Assembly: GCF_030272615.1 (NCBI RefSeq)
Contig: NC_081406.1
Span: 213,626,997-213,690,996, forward strand
Direction of reading: 5' to 3'
Source: Cryptomeria japonica
Lineage: Eukaryota; Streptophyta; Pinopsida; Cupressales; Cupressaceae
Length of the DNA stretch: 64,000 nucleotides
Of this stretch, positions 31,780-42,819 are shown piece after piece. The notes below the pieces were generated by a model, which saw only the letters and a program-made list of their open reading frames with translations, was not told where the DNA came from and searched no databases. Position 1 is the stretch's first letter, and each line of letters starts with the position of its first letter. Made by a program: the position numbers and the translations under genes.

Positions 31780-33110
31780 CCTCTTATTAGAATGAGTTAC
31801 TCCAACGAGAATACTCACCTTTGATTTCTACTATCATCATAGGCTATCCCAACCACAGTCTCCATGTTGACTAACCTTATCGATGTAGGTTATACCAAGT
31901 TGAATGACTTTAGGCCAAATGACCACTCATTAGAATCGCCATAACTATTAGCATAGGAGAAACGTGCTAGAATGATAGAATAAGTCATTCTGATGATATA
32001 TTGTCAGCTGATCCTTTATCAGCATAGGTATCCCACTACTCAACTCCGTGGTGATAAACTACATCCGCATAGGTTACTCCGATGAGAACCTCCCCTTTGA
32101 TTTTCTTTATCACCATAAGCTATACCGAACCATATTCTCCATGCTCATACACCTTATTGGTATAACCTATCCCAAACCGAAGACTTCAAGCTAAACAACC
32201 ATTCATTGGAATAGTCATCAGTATTGGCATAGGAAAAACATGCTAAATCGACATAACAAGTTAATTCAAATAAATAATGTTATCTTCTCAATATCAACAT
32301 AGATATTTCAAGCTCACAACTCCATAGTGACAAGTCCCATTGACATATATTATACCGAAGCACATACCCATTGGACACTGTTAGATTAGCTTTTAAATGT
32401 TATACCATATGTATAAACTTGTTCCGATGAATCCACTTGAACCTGCATCGACATAGCTATTCTGAGAACGCATCCCCACAAACCTACACCACATCGACAT
32501 ATGTTATTCTGATGATCTAACTAAGGAATCTTCTCTACATTCTTCCTCTATCAGAATAGTTGTCTTGATCTCATATGTGATCCAATGGTGTTCGCATCGT
32601 AATAGAGTATCCTAAACTGCATATCCACAATCCTTCAACATATCGCCATATGTTATTCTGAACGACTCGCCACAGGCTCTTCCCAACATTTTCTTCTGTC
32701 GAAATAGCTTACACTATTGGTATAGCAAAAATTTATCATTCTGCCCTCAATAGATAATCCGATATGCATTCTTGGTCTGCTAATCAGCATAGCTATTCCG
32801 ACACAGTGATTGTTAGAGTAGTAGACACTATCGACATTACTCAAAATTGCTACTCTGCCTTTGTCCGCTATTCTGAAATGTAACTCTGCCCCATTTTTTG
32901 GCATTGCTATCCTGATCTGTCACAATACCAGAGAAACTCCTCACATCCTGACATTGGCATGACATGTCGATAGCAAATTCCTCCATGTGACTCGATGTCA
33001 GCCAAGCTATTCTAATATGATCACTTCACTTGCACAACACCTGATCGGTATAGCTATCTCGATAATGCATGTGATACTTATTTGTCAGTTCATAATGAGA
33101 TCGGTATAAG
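31780..33110. repeat. Array of about 20-25 imperfect palindromes, consensus TCGGnATAGCTATnCCGA
   Basis: Units recur every 40-60 bp. The core ATAGCTAT is exact at 32453-32460, 32789-32796 and 33050-33057. Diverged units can be read near 31840, 31945, 32035, 32070, 32115, 32285, 32340, 32495, 32550, 32640, 32700, 32870, 32905, 32995 and 33105. The outer bases TCGR and YCGA make each unit an inverted repeat. Confidence 0.65.
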
Positions 33111-33513
33111 ACAGTAGATTTTTTCCAATATACATGATGATTTCTTATTTTTCACAACCTTAGCACCAAGACATCCAACGGGAACTTCATAAACACATCA
33201 TATGGAATTGTGGGAGTCTGCAACAATTCATCAACTTGATCCATCACCCTGATCCAATCAACATGATCACTATGATCTCTCCAACTACATGCGCATCCTA
33301 GTTGACATTCCTTTGAAACATCATCATCATGCATCAACTCTGCCAACATGAACTAATCCTCTCTTCATCAACATCTTAGCAATCCCACTTCAGTCAAACT
33401 CAAACAACAACATCTCATTCATTCTGATCTTCATTTGGGGCACACATCATCTGCTGCAACTTCTCATCCCTGCACACACACATGTTGATATCAATGACTC
33501 TTCAATGCCAACA

Positions 33514-34436
33514 ATCTCCCCATTTGGCATTGATGTTAACACTGATCTTCACTCTCCCCCTTTGGCATTGATTTCAACACCTATCTTCACTCTCCCCCTT
33601 TGACAACAATGGTGAACGAGCCTTGATATCCAATAGAATTTTATCTGATATCAACATGACTACTTTGTGTAGCACTTCTCATCACACTTACCCTTTGAAT
33701 CATCTAATTGTGTGCACCACTATTGCTTGTCACCCTTCCCCTTTTTGACACATGAGAGCAATCCTTGTTCTAGTTAGATGAACCATTATTATAATATTAA
33801 AAGAAGTGTTAATATTGCATATAAAAATCACTGATCTCCCCCTGAGAGCTGCACATGAGGTTCAAGGCAGAAGGTGGAGGAACAATATGCTCCCTTTGAA
33901 CCACATACATCTTTTCCTTAATCCAAAGCATGTATCTTGATTGTAGGCAGACATGTAACATCTCTTCTAAATTTTCTTTTATATGTCTTTATGATTCCAC
34001 TGCAACCACCAAACTATTTGTAGTTCCTGAGACCATTCAATATTGTCTTCATATATTAGATCTCACCACAATCTTTTCATAGCTAGTTGTGCACCTCTTG
34101 TTGATCACACTTTGGATTACACCTAGTGCACCTTGTTATGCATGCACTCTCAATGTTACTTCTTTATCCTACATACAAACCTCTTGCATTCATTGTCCTT
34201 GCATTATTAGTTGCACCATTATGATCAAACATCTGATTAGGTCTCCTTTACTCCCCTGAGAACCAATACTGATATACTATAATTGCTTTCTTATCAATCA
34301 TCTATCTTCCTACCATCAACAACCACTACCATAAACCAATCAGTACACTTACTAGCCTGACACAAATAACTTCTATGATTCATAGCCCTTGAAGCACACA
34401 CACATGTTCAATAATGAGCAAGGTTGTAATTACTAG
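33514..34436 (-). other. Non-coding 3' internal region of a minus-strand element, left part
   Basis: It starts with three purine-tract-like blocks (minus strand) at 33514-33526, 33553-33566 and 33592-33605; the second and third lie in a 38 bp tandem repeat. No RNase H or other pol motif is found up to the Gypsy insertion at 34437. The last five bases ACTAG are the target duplication of that Gypsy. Confidence 0.55.
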
Positions 34437-35256
34437 TAATGTAGCCATAACCAATAAAACCCTCAAAGAGAATCAATCGGCTTATGCAACAAGAGTAACA
34501 CAACAAAAGCAGCAAGAAAACATAACAAGATTATATAAATAGATCATACTATTTCTTTAGAACTTTCGGCAACCATCTAATTATCATTATATAATCATCA
34601 TAGAACATCTAGTAGTTAACTGGTTACATGAAGGCTTCAAACCATATACAATCCAATCGGGACTCTAAGAATCAACTAGATCACAAAATGTGAATCTCAA
34701 TCCTTGTTCTCAATTCTACTTCCTCTACCCTTACAATTGATTACATGATTACATAACATCATATTTATACCCACCGGAATATATCCGAGTCGGTCTCATA
34801 AGATTACATTTACCAATAAAGAAAAATGAAACATGTAACTAGGTCAGCACTAAGAATTAAAGAAATCTTTCTGGAAAATAACAACCAAGAGGTTCGGTTC
34901 AGTAGGACAATCGGCGACACACCAAAGAACATTGGACAAGACCCAAAATAGATCCACACGCAAGGAATTGCGCTGGTAATTAAGGAAAACCAACTGGTAA
35001 ACACAAGAATTGTCCCAAAACCTAGAAATAATCAACCCGAAGCGATAAATGACCGGAAAAGAACCCAAATGAACTAAAAATATGGAATTAAGCACATGAA
35101 CCATCCTGGAAACCGAAAATAAGATCTGCCATGAAAAGAAAGCAACTATTGGTCCCGACCGGTAAGAACACAGAAAATGCATACAGAACTAAATAAAAAC
35201 AAAACTGAAAGGAAATATTTTTGGTTGATGCAAGATTGCTCATCGACTAGGGATGT
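34437..35256 (-). repeat. 3' LTR of gag-protease Gypsy, main part
   Basis: Matches the right LTR 48336-49156 along its length (TAATGTAGCCATAACC versus TGATGTAGCCATAACC at the edge). The remaining ten bases (CTCCTACATC plus A) lie at 46245-46254 on the other side of the inserted element. Confidence 0.88.
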
Positions 35257-36032
35257 TGTTAGGATTCCCAAAGATACTAAGAGGGGGGTGAATCAATATC
35301 TTGCCGGTGTATAGATTTTCTAATCTTATTAAACAAATTGTATTCCAAAATAGTGTACCGGTAAACAAGAATTAATGCAGTAAATAAGAACAATAACCAC
35401 AACATAGAAAGCAAACCATAACACTATTTTTAACGAGGAAACCTGGTATGGGAAAAACCTCGGTGGGATTTGTGACCCACAATATTCACTCACTGGCCAA
35501 TAAATGAATATTACTTACAATAGGGGCCTGCACATGCAGGAAGACCAACTGCCTAAAACTCACTGCTTAATTACAAAAAGGAAGTCACACTGACTTACAA
35601 AAATGGATTATGAAAATCCAATATCATGTACTGCTTTGGTTCAACATCTGTTATGCCAGGTTTAGTACCAGTTTAAGCTCACAAAATAACCATAAACCTT
35701 ACTCCAAAATCTGCCTCAATATTAGCATATTACTTCTGCAATAATCTGACCATGTCCACATGTCCTAAATGATCTTCAAGATCTCATACTTGTATATGAG
35801 TCCTATTACAATTCATCTTGTCAACTTACAAAAAGATATTACAATTAAATACAAAATTTAATAAATAAAATCCTGTCGGCTGGGATGTTGGTAATCATCT
35901 TTGTTGCTGTCGGTAAACTTTTTGTCAGTGTCGGTGTCGGTGTATGTCGGTGCCATAGGATTGCAAGGTTGCCATCAATGACAATACCTTAGATCACCTA
36001 CAATTTCTCATTGGATTGTGCATTTGCCAACA
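35257..36032 (-). repeat. 3' LTR of pol-less element copy 2
   Basis: Plus-strand edges TGTTAGGATTCCCAAAG and CATTTGCCAACA; the next bases ATCTCCCACTTTGGCAT are the minus-strand polypurine tract. In the first 105 bases I count four differences from the 5' LTR. Confidence 0.9.
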
Positions 36033-36230
36033 ATCTCCCACTTTGGCATTGATGGCAACACTCATGAGAAAAAGTCAAAATTGTATCCAAAATGTGTTGT
36101 CCAAAAATCTTGCCAAAATTGTCTTACCAAAATTGTGTGCTCCCCCTGAGCAGATGATCTCTCTAGTTGTCATTTTTCTCATCTCCACTACTCCCCCTTT
36201 GACATCAATGACAAAGGTTGTTAAAAATGT
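36033..36230 (-). other. Polypurine tract and 3' untranslated region of copy 2
   Basis: Two minus-strand purine blocks, at 36033-36046 next to the LTR and at 36190-36203 (CTCCCCCTTTGACATC on the plus strand), correspond to the two blocks of copy 1. Confidence 0.7.
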
Positions 36231-37055
36231 CAACTGAGTGTAGTTCTCAGCTAGATCCTTGTAACCGGTGGGTTACAATTTGATATAGATCTGCTAGTGC
36301 AAAATTTAAGTTGTTAGTGAACCTTTCACTATCCTTCAATGTTGCTTCTATCCTTTGGATGGTATCGATGAGTATGTGCATTTACTCTTTCGGTGTCTTA
36401 AGTCCTGGAACAAGTGCCTTAGAAAACTCTTTTCTCAAAGAGATGAGGATGTCTAGTTTCAAACCTAATCTACATTTGAGTTCCTTAGCCTTAAACTTTA
36501 ATCTCTCCTTATCTTTTTCAAATTTTTCAATTTTCTCTTCAAAGCCTGCAATTTACTGCTCTATTACCGATATGGGTTAAGATGAACCTATGAGATTATC
36601 AGCAATATCATTTATTTCCTTTTGTACTCTACTGATCTCTTTATTTATGTCCTCTGTTAAAAATTTTGTCTTGCGTGAATCCCTATACAACTTCTTAAAG
36701 TCCATTATTGTTTTTCCTAGTGTCGGCAATAATGTATCGATGTGATCCTTGCATCTCTTTATTGACTCTTCAAAGAATTTTTCTTTCTCTTTATTCATTT
36801 TCTCACTGAAAGTCTCCTCATTAATTTGATCAACTATTAGGAGATTATCAATTATGTATTTAGACATGTGTCTAATTGGCTCAAAGAATCTTTATTTTTC
36901 AGATTGCACTTGGGTGCAATCAATTTCAAATTTGGGATGGTGTCATCAATTGCCTTATATGCATGTGCATTACACTCTGTGATTTTCTTGATGGAATCCA
37001 ATAATACCTCTGTTACATTTATCGTTATGAATTATGTTAAGGAGGAACCAGATGA
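36231..37055 (-). pseudogene. ORF2 C-terminal coiled-coil domain, copy 2
   Basis: The minus-strand segment 36577-36867 and flanking frames match the C-terminal part of copy 1: KEKEKFFEE, LGKTIMDFKKLYRDSRKTKFLTED-type sequence and IADNLIGSS, followed by a Lys/Glu/Leu heptad region and THRLQ near the end. Stops (for example after LIGSS) break it. A coiled coil over roughly 200 residues is likely from the heptad spacing of Leu and Ile. It lies after a TAG that is shared with copy 1, so whether it was ever joined to the upstream ORF is uncertain. Confidence 0.65.
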
Positions 37056-38090
37056 CTATCCAACTGCCTTAACAATCTGCAATCCACCGGTGTGAGTAAC
37101 CTCTTTGCTTATGTTGACCTCAAGTAGGTCAATTTGAGTCTGCATCTCAACTAGCAAAGGTTTGGGTTTCTCAATTGTTGCAGGTGGCACTATCTCTGTT
37201 TGAACCATTTTCTCTTTATGTTTCTTAGAATATACCTCAATCGGTTTCTTTGTGCTTTCCATTGCCGGTTTCTCTGTATGTACCTCTAAACTATCTACTG
37301 TCGGTATCTCAACAGATTTTATTGTATTATCAGTAGTCTGTTGCTCTAACTCAGTAGGTTTTTTAGTGTGTACATCAGTGGTATCTGTCTTTCTAGTATC
37401 CAGGGGATCAATTGATTGTTCAGTGTGTGTTTCAATCCCAATCTCAACATTTCCAATTGTATCATCAACATGTGTCTCTACAGCAATGTTCTCAACCGGT
37501 GGCTCAGTTGCCACATCTTTTTTCTCAACGGTTATCTTATCAACCACAATGTTTACTTCCTGTGTATCAATTTTCATAGTATATAACACCTCTAAATCAG
37601 GATTGGTGTCTTCATGTGTTGTCTCCATACTCTCAACATTATCTGTTACCAGTGGTGTATCAATAGTTTCAACTGGTGGAGTATCATAAGGAGGTGAGGG
37701 TAAGTTATTTGTTACTTTTATGCTCAAAGGATCACCTACCTTGCCTTTACCTTTATCCTTTTCCTTTTGATAGACTCTAAAAGTCTTTGGTCTTTTAAGT
37801 TCTTCTTGCTTTTCCTTTTCCACAAAGAAAATATCACATTTGTCTGTTGTTTCTTCAGTGATCCCATTCACTCTGTCAGCCATTAAAGCTACATGTCGGT
37901 GACCAGTGGAAAATACAGTCTTGTTTGCCTCACTTATCAGTTCATCAATTTCTTCTATTGATTTTACTGGGTGAACTGCAAGTAGTTTCTCTACCTTAAT
38001 CTTCTTATCTTGTTCCACAATTGCTAACCTTTTTGCATCTAATCTTCTATACAAGACACTTGGCAAGTCATCTACAACTTCTATCAAAAA
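37056..38090 (-). pseudogene. ORF2 middle region, acidic Thr/Glu-rich, copy 2
   Basis: About 344 codons open in the same frame as the upstream 541-codon part, separated by one TAA at 38091-38093. It begins LIEVVDDLPSVLYRRLDAKR and has a short globular part, then DKGKGKVGD, then about 220 residues dominated by Thr, Glu, Val, Lys and Pro with recurring units such as VETH, HTEKP and KPTELEQ. It ends IVKAVG then TAG, exactly as copy 1 does. Such low-complexity regions evolve fast, yet aligned blocks remain between the copies. No catalytic motif is seen. Confidence 0.7.
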
Positions 38091-39716
38091 TTACTTGTAA
38101 ATGTCTAGGTGTAAAATAACAATGTTTTCTATACTTTCCTTTTCCTCATTTGTAAAAGTACTATACAACTTGCTAACATTTGACAAGTTTTCATCTTTAG
38201 TTATTTCATTCAAAAGATTGTCAAGTGGAGGGATAACTTGTTTTTCCTTCTTCTTCCTGGGTGTCATTTTATTTGTCGAAGGCCTTACTGCCTGTTGTTT
38301 CCGTCTTGTTCTCTTGGGTGTACGAGCGGGTACCAGTGAAGCTTTCCTTTTTCTTTCTACTCTCTGAAACTCTATCCGTATTTCACTGTCAGAGGAGGTA
38401 CCAATCGATGAAAGATGTGTTTCCGGTTGTAATCCTTCCAAGTCACTCTCCTTAATACCAGTAATATTCAACAAATCTTCTATGATTACTTTTGCCTGTC
38501 TTGTTACTTTTCTAATTGTTTGTTTTGTTTTATTTATTTGTTTCTGTGATTGAACTTTGCTTTCAATAGTTTTTGCATTTCCAAATACTTCTTCTTCTGG
38601 TTCTCTAGGGGCTTCAAGAAGGGCTTTAGCATATGTTTCTATTATGTTCTCATCTACCTCATAACCCATTTCAGTTGCCCAAATTGTTCTTGGAACCACT
38701 GCCTCCATCCAAATTGCACCCTTCTTTATAACAAAGCATATTTCCTTTTGGTATTTGTCAACTATGGCCTGAAATATTCTTTCCCTAATCTTCATTCTAG
38801 CCTTTAGTGCCTGAAAGTGTTCAACTATGTTCTTCTCCCTGTCATCTCCCATTTTGTTAAAGATATCCAAAACTTGTTTTCCTACCGGTATGTCAAAACC
38901 AAATTCTTTTCTACCTATATTGAGTACTTCCTTAGTGATGTATAGCAATAGACATACAAGTAAGTTACCAAATCTGAATGTGCCTTTCTTATCACCCTTA
39001 ATTTTCTTCAGATTGTCAATTAGTTCATCCTTCAGCCATTCACATATGTCAATTTTTGCATTACTGTTTACCATGTCATAAGCACTTTTGATACATAAAC
39101 TAGAAACAGAGTTAAGTCTATTGGCATGTGTAGTCTTGTATCTTAGAATCATGCTAATGAATCTTACATTAATATCCTTCACATCATTGACTCTTAAGGA
39201 TCTGTTGTCAAATGTTGCACTGGTTAGGGTCATCACAGTGTCGTTAGAGACCTTCTTTCCTTTTCCTGGTCTACTACCGGTGGAAGGTAAGCTAGTCACT
39301 TCCCTAACTACTTCTTTTGTAATCTTATGGATGGAATCTAGCCAAAAGAACTCCCCAAGAACTCTGCTAAGTATAATCCTAATAACTTCCTTGGGAAAAT
39401 CAGGAATACTAAGTATCTCCAAAAAACCTAGGGTTTCAATTATCTTGTGTTCCGATTTCACATTACCATTCTCATCACAGATTACAGTCCTATACATGTT
39501 CATAATCTCATTAGCACCAAGTTCCTCAATATGACAATGTATGTAAATCCTAGGGTCTTCAACATAAGCAACTCCTTTGGGTATTTTAGAAAATGCTCCT
39601 AGGGTATCATCCTTCTTCGCTACTTCGGGAATGATTTTAAATACGGGCCTAGGGCATTTAACCACTTCAATTATAGTAGGGTTTGCAATGAATTCAAGTG
39701 CAGAGGAGGAAGCCAT
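38091..39716 (-). CDS. ORF2 N-terminal part of pol-less element, 541 codons, unknown function
   Basis: Open without a break from ATG (MASSSALEFIANPTIIE) at 39716. Residues 1-400 look globular, with blocks shared with copy 1: CPRPVFK, IYIHCHIEELG, WLDSIHKITKE, NRLNSVSSLC, KGTFRFGNLLVCL, FGFDIPVGK, IWMEAVVPRT and ENIIETYAKALLEAP. Residues about 455-493 are strongly basic with KRTRRKQ and TPRKKKEK, resembling a bipartite nuclear localisation signal. No retroviral protease, polymerase or integrase motif and no signal peptide. It occupies the position of pol. It may be a captured host gene, a divergent structural protein or an env-position ORF; I do not recognise the family. Confidence 0.75.
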   Translation of the reverse strand: MASSSALEFIANPTIIEVVKCPRPVFKIIPEVAKKDDTLGAFSKIPKGVAYVEDPRIYIHCHIEELGANEIMNMYRTVICDENGNVKSEHKIIETLGFLEILSIPDFPKEVIRIILSRVLGEFFWLDSIHKITKEVVREVTSLPSTGSRPGKGKKVSNDTVMTLTSATFDNRSLRVNDVKDINVRFISMILRYKTTHANRLNSVSSLCIKSAYDMVNSNAKIDICEWLKDELIDNLKKIKGDKKGTFRFGNLLVCLLLYITKEVLNIGRKEFGFDIPVGKQVLDIFNKMGDDREKNIVEHFQALKARMKIRERIFQAIVDKYQKEICFVIKKGAIWMEAVVPRTIWATEMGYEVDENIIETYAKALLEAPREPEEEVFGNAKTIESKVQSQKQINKTKQTIRKVTRQAKVIIEDLLNITGIKESDLEGLQPETHLSSIGTSSDSEIRIEFQRVERKRKASLVPARTPKRTRRKQQAVRPSTNKMTPRKKKEKQVIPPLDNLLNEITKDENLSNVSKLYSTFTNEEKESIENIVILHLDIYK

Positions 39717-39720
39717 TGTA

Positions 39721-40900
39721 TAGTATTATGAATAAGTTATTGGAACAAAATGTGCTTACTCTTCCTCCTATAAGGCAAATAGATCCTACAAAGATTAATT
39801 CACCCTATTTTGATAACAAATCTTTTTGTCACTTTCATCGTCAACCTAGGCATGATACCGAAAAATGTTTTTCTTTAAAGGGTAAAATTCAAGATTTGAT
39901 TGATAATAATACTATCTCTATTTCTGGTGTGAATGATAAAGGCAACACATCTGTAGCTCCTCCTAACCAAAATCTTAAGACTTTTACTGATCCATTACCT
40001 TCTCATACCTCTAATGTGGTTGAGACTAATGATTCCTCTTTTTCACCTGATAGTCTTGTGTCTATGACTCCGAATGTGATTAGTATTATGAATAAGTTAT
40101 TGGAACAAAATGTGCTTACTCTTCCTCCTATAAGGCAAATAGATCCTACAAAGATTAATTCACCCTATTTTGATAACAAATCTTTTTGTCAATTTCATCG
40201 CCAACCTGGGCATGATACCGAAAAATGTTTTACTTTAAAGGGCAAAATTCAAGATTTGATTGATAATAATACTATCTCTATTTCTGGTGTGAATGATAAA
40301 GGCAACACATCTGTAGCTCCTCCTAACCAAAATCTTAAGATTTTTACTGATCCATTACCTTCTCATACCTCTAATGTGGTTGAGACTAATGATTCCTCTT
40401 TTTCACCTGATAGTCTTGTGTCTATGACTCCGAATGTGATTAACTTTGTGGAACAGCAGAAAATCCCTAAAGAACCTTCCATCACATTTGATTCCAATGA
40501 AACTATCAGGGCACCTGACGGTCCTTTATATATAGTTGCAAAAGTCAAGAATACACCTTGTCGTGGAGTGCTTATTGATCCTTCTTGTATGGTTAATGTC
40601 ATTACTGAAGAATTTCTTTTTACTTTGCAATTGAATCAAGTGATCTACGACAAAACAAATGTGGTTGTGAAATTATTTGATGCATTTTCTTCTCCTGCAA
40701 TTGGTTCTATTACATTACCTATTGAGGTTCATAACATACCCCTTGATGTGGACTTTGCTATTATTCCATCATCCAAACAATTTCGTGTGAAGCTAGGCTA
40801 TCCTTGGCTATCTTCCATGAAAGCTATTGCTTCTCCTATTCACAAGTGTTTGAAATTTCCCCATAATGGTGAAGTTGTTACTGTCAATCAGTCTCTTTAA
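39721..40900 (+). pseudogene. Gypsy gag C-terminus (duplicated) and protease
   Basis: The frame is open from before the junction at 39698 to 40900. Two 120-residue repeats (39721-40080, 40081-40440) each carry a CxFHxxxGHxxxxC-type zinc motif; the first has RHD in place of GHD. The protease follows, with GPLYIVAKV, and a site GVLIDPSC instead of D-S/T-G, then IPLDVDFAII and LGYPWLSSM. The DPS in place of DSG suggests loss of protease activity. Six differences separate the two repeats. Confidence 0.8.
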
Positions 40901-41894
40901 ACCAGCTGAAAGAACTTCTAGCGTTCCTATTGATTATTTTTGGCCTAAACAATTTCAATCTCTTCCACCGCGAAGTGATCATCTTTTCAAATCTTATCAA
41001 AAGTGGAAAAAAGATATGATCCTATCTCTAAGTGAACCTAGAACACCCAAACTTGATATTCCTATCATTCTTGAGAAGGAAGTTCTTCCTTTGAAAGATA
41101 AAACTAATGTCTTTCCTTAAGAAGATTCCCAGCCCATCCCTATGGATGTGACTACGTTTATGTCTAATAAACTTTCTAAAGGTAGACCTATACATTCTCG
41201 TCATGATGGACTTGGTCTCCTTCCTAAAACAAATATTCCTCCTTTATATGGAGCAGTTCCTCCTCCTTCCTCTTATAGAGAGAAGAGACCTTCCTCTTCT
41301 CCTATTATTCAACCTAAGAGACCACAACCTAAACACCCAAGTGATAAGGATGAGAACATTCCTCCTCCTCAATCTTCTCAACTTCCTACTAAGACTAGAC
41401 GAAATCGTTCTGCACGTGAACGCCGACGAAAGCGTCGTCTTAGAGCTCAGGTAGCTACTTCTCAAACTTTGCAATCCCCAAAAACACCTTCAGATAGTAT
41501 TATTCCATTTTCTCCTCAGCCGAAAATTGACCCAAAATCTCCTAAACATAAGATGCATGATAGTCTTGATCGTGTGCGAGTTAAAGATCCTATTTTTATA
41601 AATCTGGATGATGATATAGATGAAAATGTTATTCATGATGAAAATGTTACTCCTCTTTCTTCTAAAAGTGAATATGAATATGTTGATGTTGATAACCATT
41701 TATCTAACGAATTTTCTAAAGCACTTATCCTAGCTCCTAGACAAGAACAATGTGGCTTGGAACATGAACATAGCCCTTGTTTGGATCTTGTAATAGCTCC
41801 ATCTGTTGTGTTGGATGTTCCTCCTCTAGCATGTTCCCTGCCTTCCCGAAATATTGATCAGCAAGATCGGGGGGTGGATGACATGCTAGACTAG
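40866..41894 (+). pseudogene. Pro/Arg-rich continuation of gag-protease frame, unknown
   Basis: A frame overlapping the protease end by 35 bases, shifted by +1, runs 40866-41120 (YFWPKQFQSLPPRSDHLF) and, after a single TAA, to 41894. Residues are rich in Pro, Ser and Lys, with a very basic cluster RNRSARERRRKRRLR at about 41400-41450 and an acidic tail NLDDDIDENVIHDEN. No RT follows. The overlap and shift may reflect a programmed frameshift or a simple deletion. Confidence 0.55.
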
Positions 41895-42648
41895 TTTCAT
41901 TAGCATAGCAGACTCTCTCCTCCTCGCTTGATCTCTTTTGTTACTTCTTCTATGTGTTATTCCCATTCTTCTATTTGTTGTCCTTAGTGTTGTCTACTTG
42001 AGGACGATGCAAAGCATTGAGATCTCTCTTGGTCTCTCTCATATTGACTCAAAAGACACATGTGTTCCCTTCTTCTAGGTGGCCTTCCTTGATTGGGCAA
42101 TGAAGAACAATTATGCATACATACATATGATATACATGAATTATCATATAGCATACTGACCCCAAGGAAAGCGAAGTCACCTTGTGCTTTGTGTTTTGTG
42201 TCTATTATCCTTGGGCTTATCTCACACTTGGGGGCTAAATCCTTGTGATAGCATGCTCCTTTCCCTTCTCATTTCCTATATGTATCACTACCTTAAAGCA
42301 ATCACCCCTGATGAGGCGTGTGCGATCGCTTTAACATAGGGGGGCATACACCCCGTTCATATCTCTTCAAGATACTTGAAAATTTCTTGGCGAACTTAAC
42401 TTTGCCTTGAAAATTTTTGGTATTTTTCTTGCATGACTCACAGTGAGGGAACCTTACTACTGACAGTCATGGTTCTCCCTCGTAATCTTCCCTTTTACTT
42501 TGTCAATCGAATTCGTAAGATCCTTAGTCCACTGGGGGCTTGGTGTATCTTGCCTCCTTGACGTGGTGAAAGTCTTTCAATGTTGTTTCCTTGTACTTTA
42601 CCAGAAGTATGGGTGTACGCTTATACTCCAGCTAAAGTGGGCACTAAA
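41895..42648 (+). other. Non-coding 3' region of inserted Gypsy
   Basis: No credible reading frame. It has several G runs (CACTTGGGGGC at about 42226, AGGGGGGC near 42338, CTGGGGGCTTGG near 42531) resembling polypurine tracts, the last sequence before the LTR being GCTAAAGTGGGCACTAAA. Confidence 0.5.
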
Positions 42649-42819
42649 TGTAGCGTCCTAAAATTGCGACACTTGCAATTTCGACTGCATTTGGGTCTTC
42701 ACGATGGCGGCGCAATGTTGAACCTGAATGGAGACCCCGAAACCTACTTGCGACATCAAAAACTGCATATTTCTGCACCTTGGCCTAATCCTCCTTGCAC
42801 CCTGCTGTCCCGGGAGGTG

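Larger units (their letters stand above)
30133..33513 (-). repeat. LTR of a minus-strand element, split by a solo LTR
   Basis: The right edge TTCAATGCCAACA (33513) meets a minus-strand polypurine tract ATCTCCCCATTTGGCAT, so this is the 3' LTR of a minus-strand element whose internal part is 33514-34436 and 49157-49623. It is interrupted at 30494-31698. Its left limit is unclear because the Gypsy LTR ends at 30132. The segment 31780-33110 holds a long array of imperfect palindromes. No coding sequence is credible here. Confidence 0.6.

Noticed and set aside
31780-33110. Possible CRISPR-like array
   Set aside because: Units diverge strongly, spacers are not unique fixed-length sequences, there are no cas genes, and the context is a plant LTR.
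34810-35182. Hydrophobic minus-strand ORF in the Gypsy LTR
   Set aside because: It lies wholly inside an LTR and is not kept in the paired LTR at 48336-49156.
36868-39534. Plus-strand ORFs opposite ORF2 (for example 37252-37689 and 39088-39534)
   Set aside because: They are antisense shadows of ORF2, Ser/Val/Cys-rich as expected for the complement of Thr/Glu/Lys-rich coding sequence.
41203-41699. Antisense and alternative-frame ORFs over the Arg-rich segment
   Set aside because: They are overlapped by the longer plus-strand frame 41142-41894 and are composition effects.
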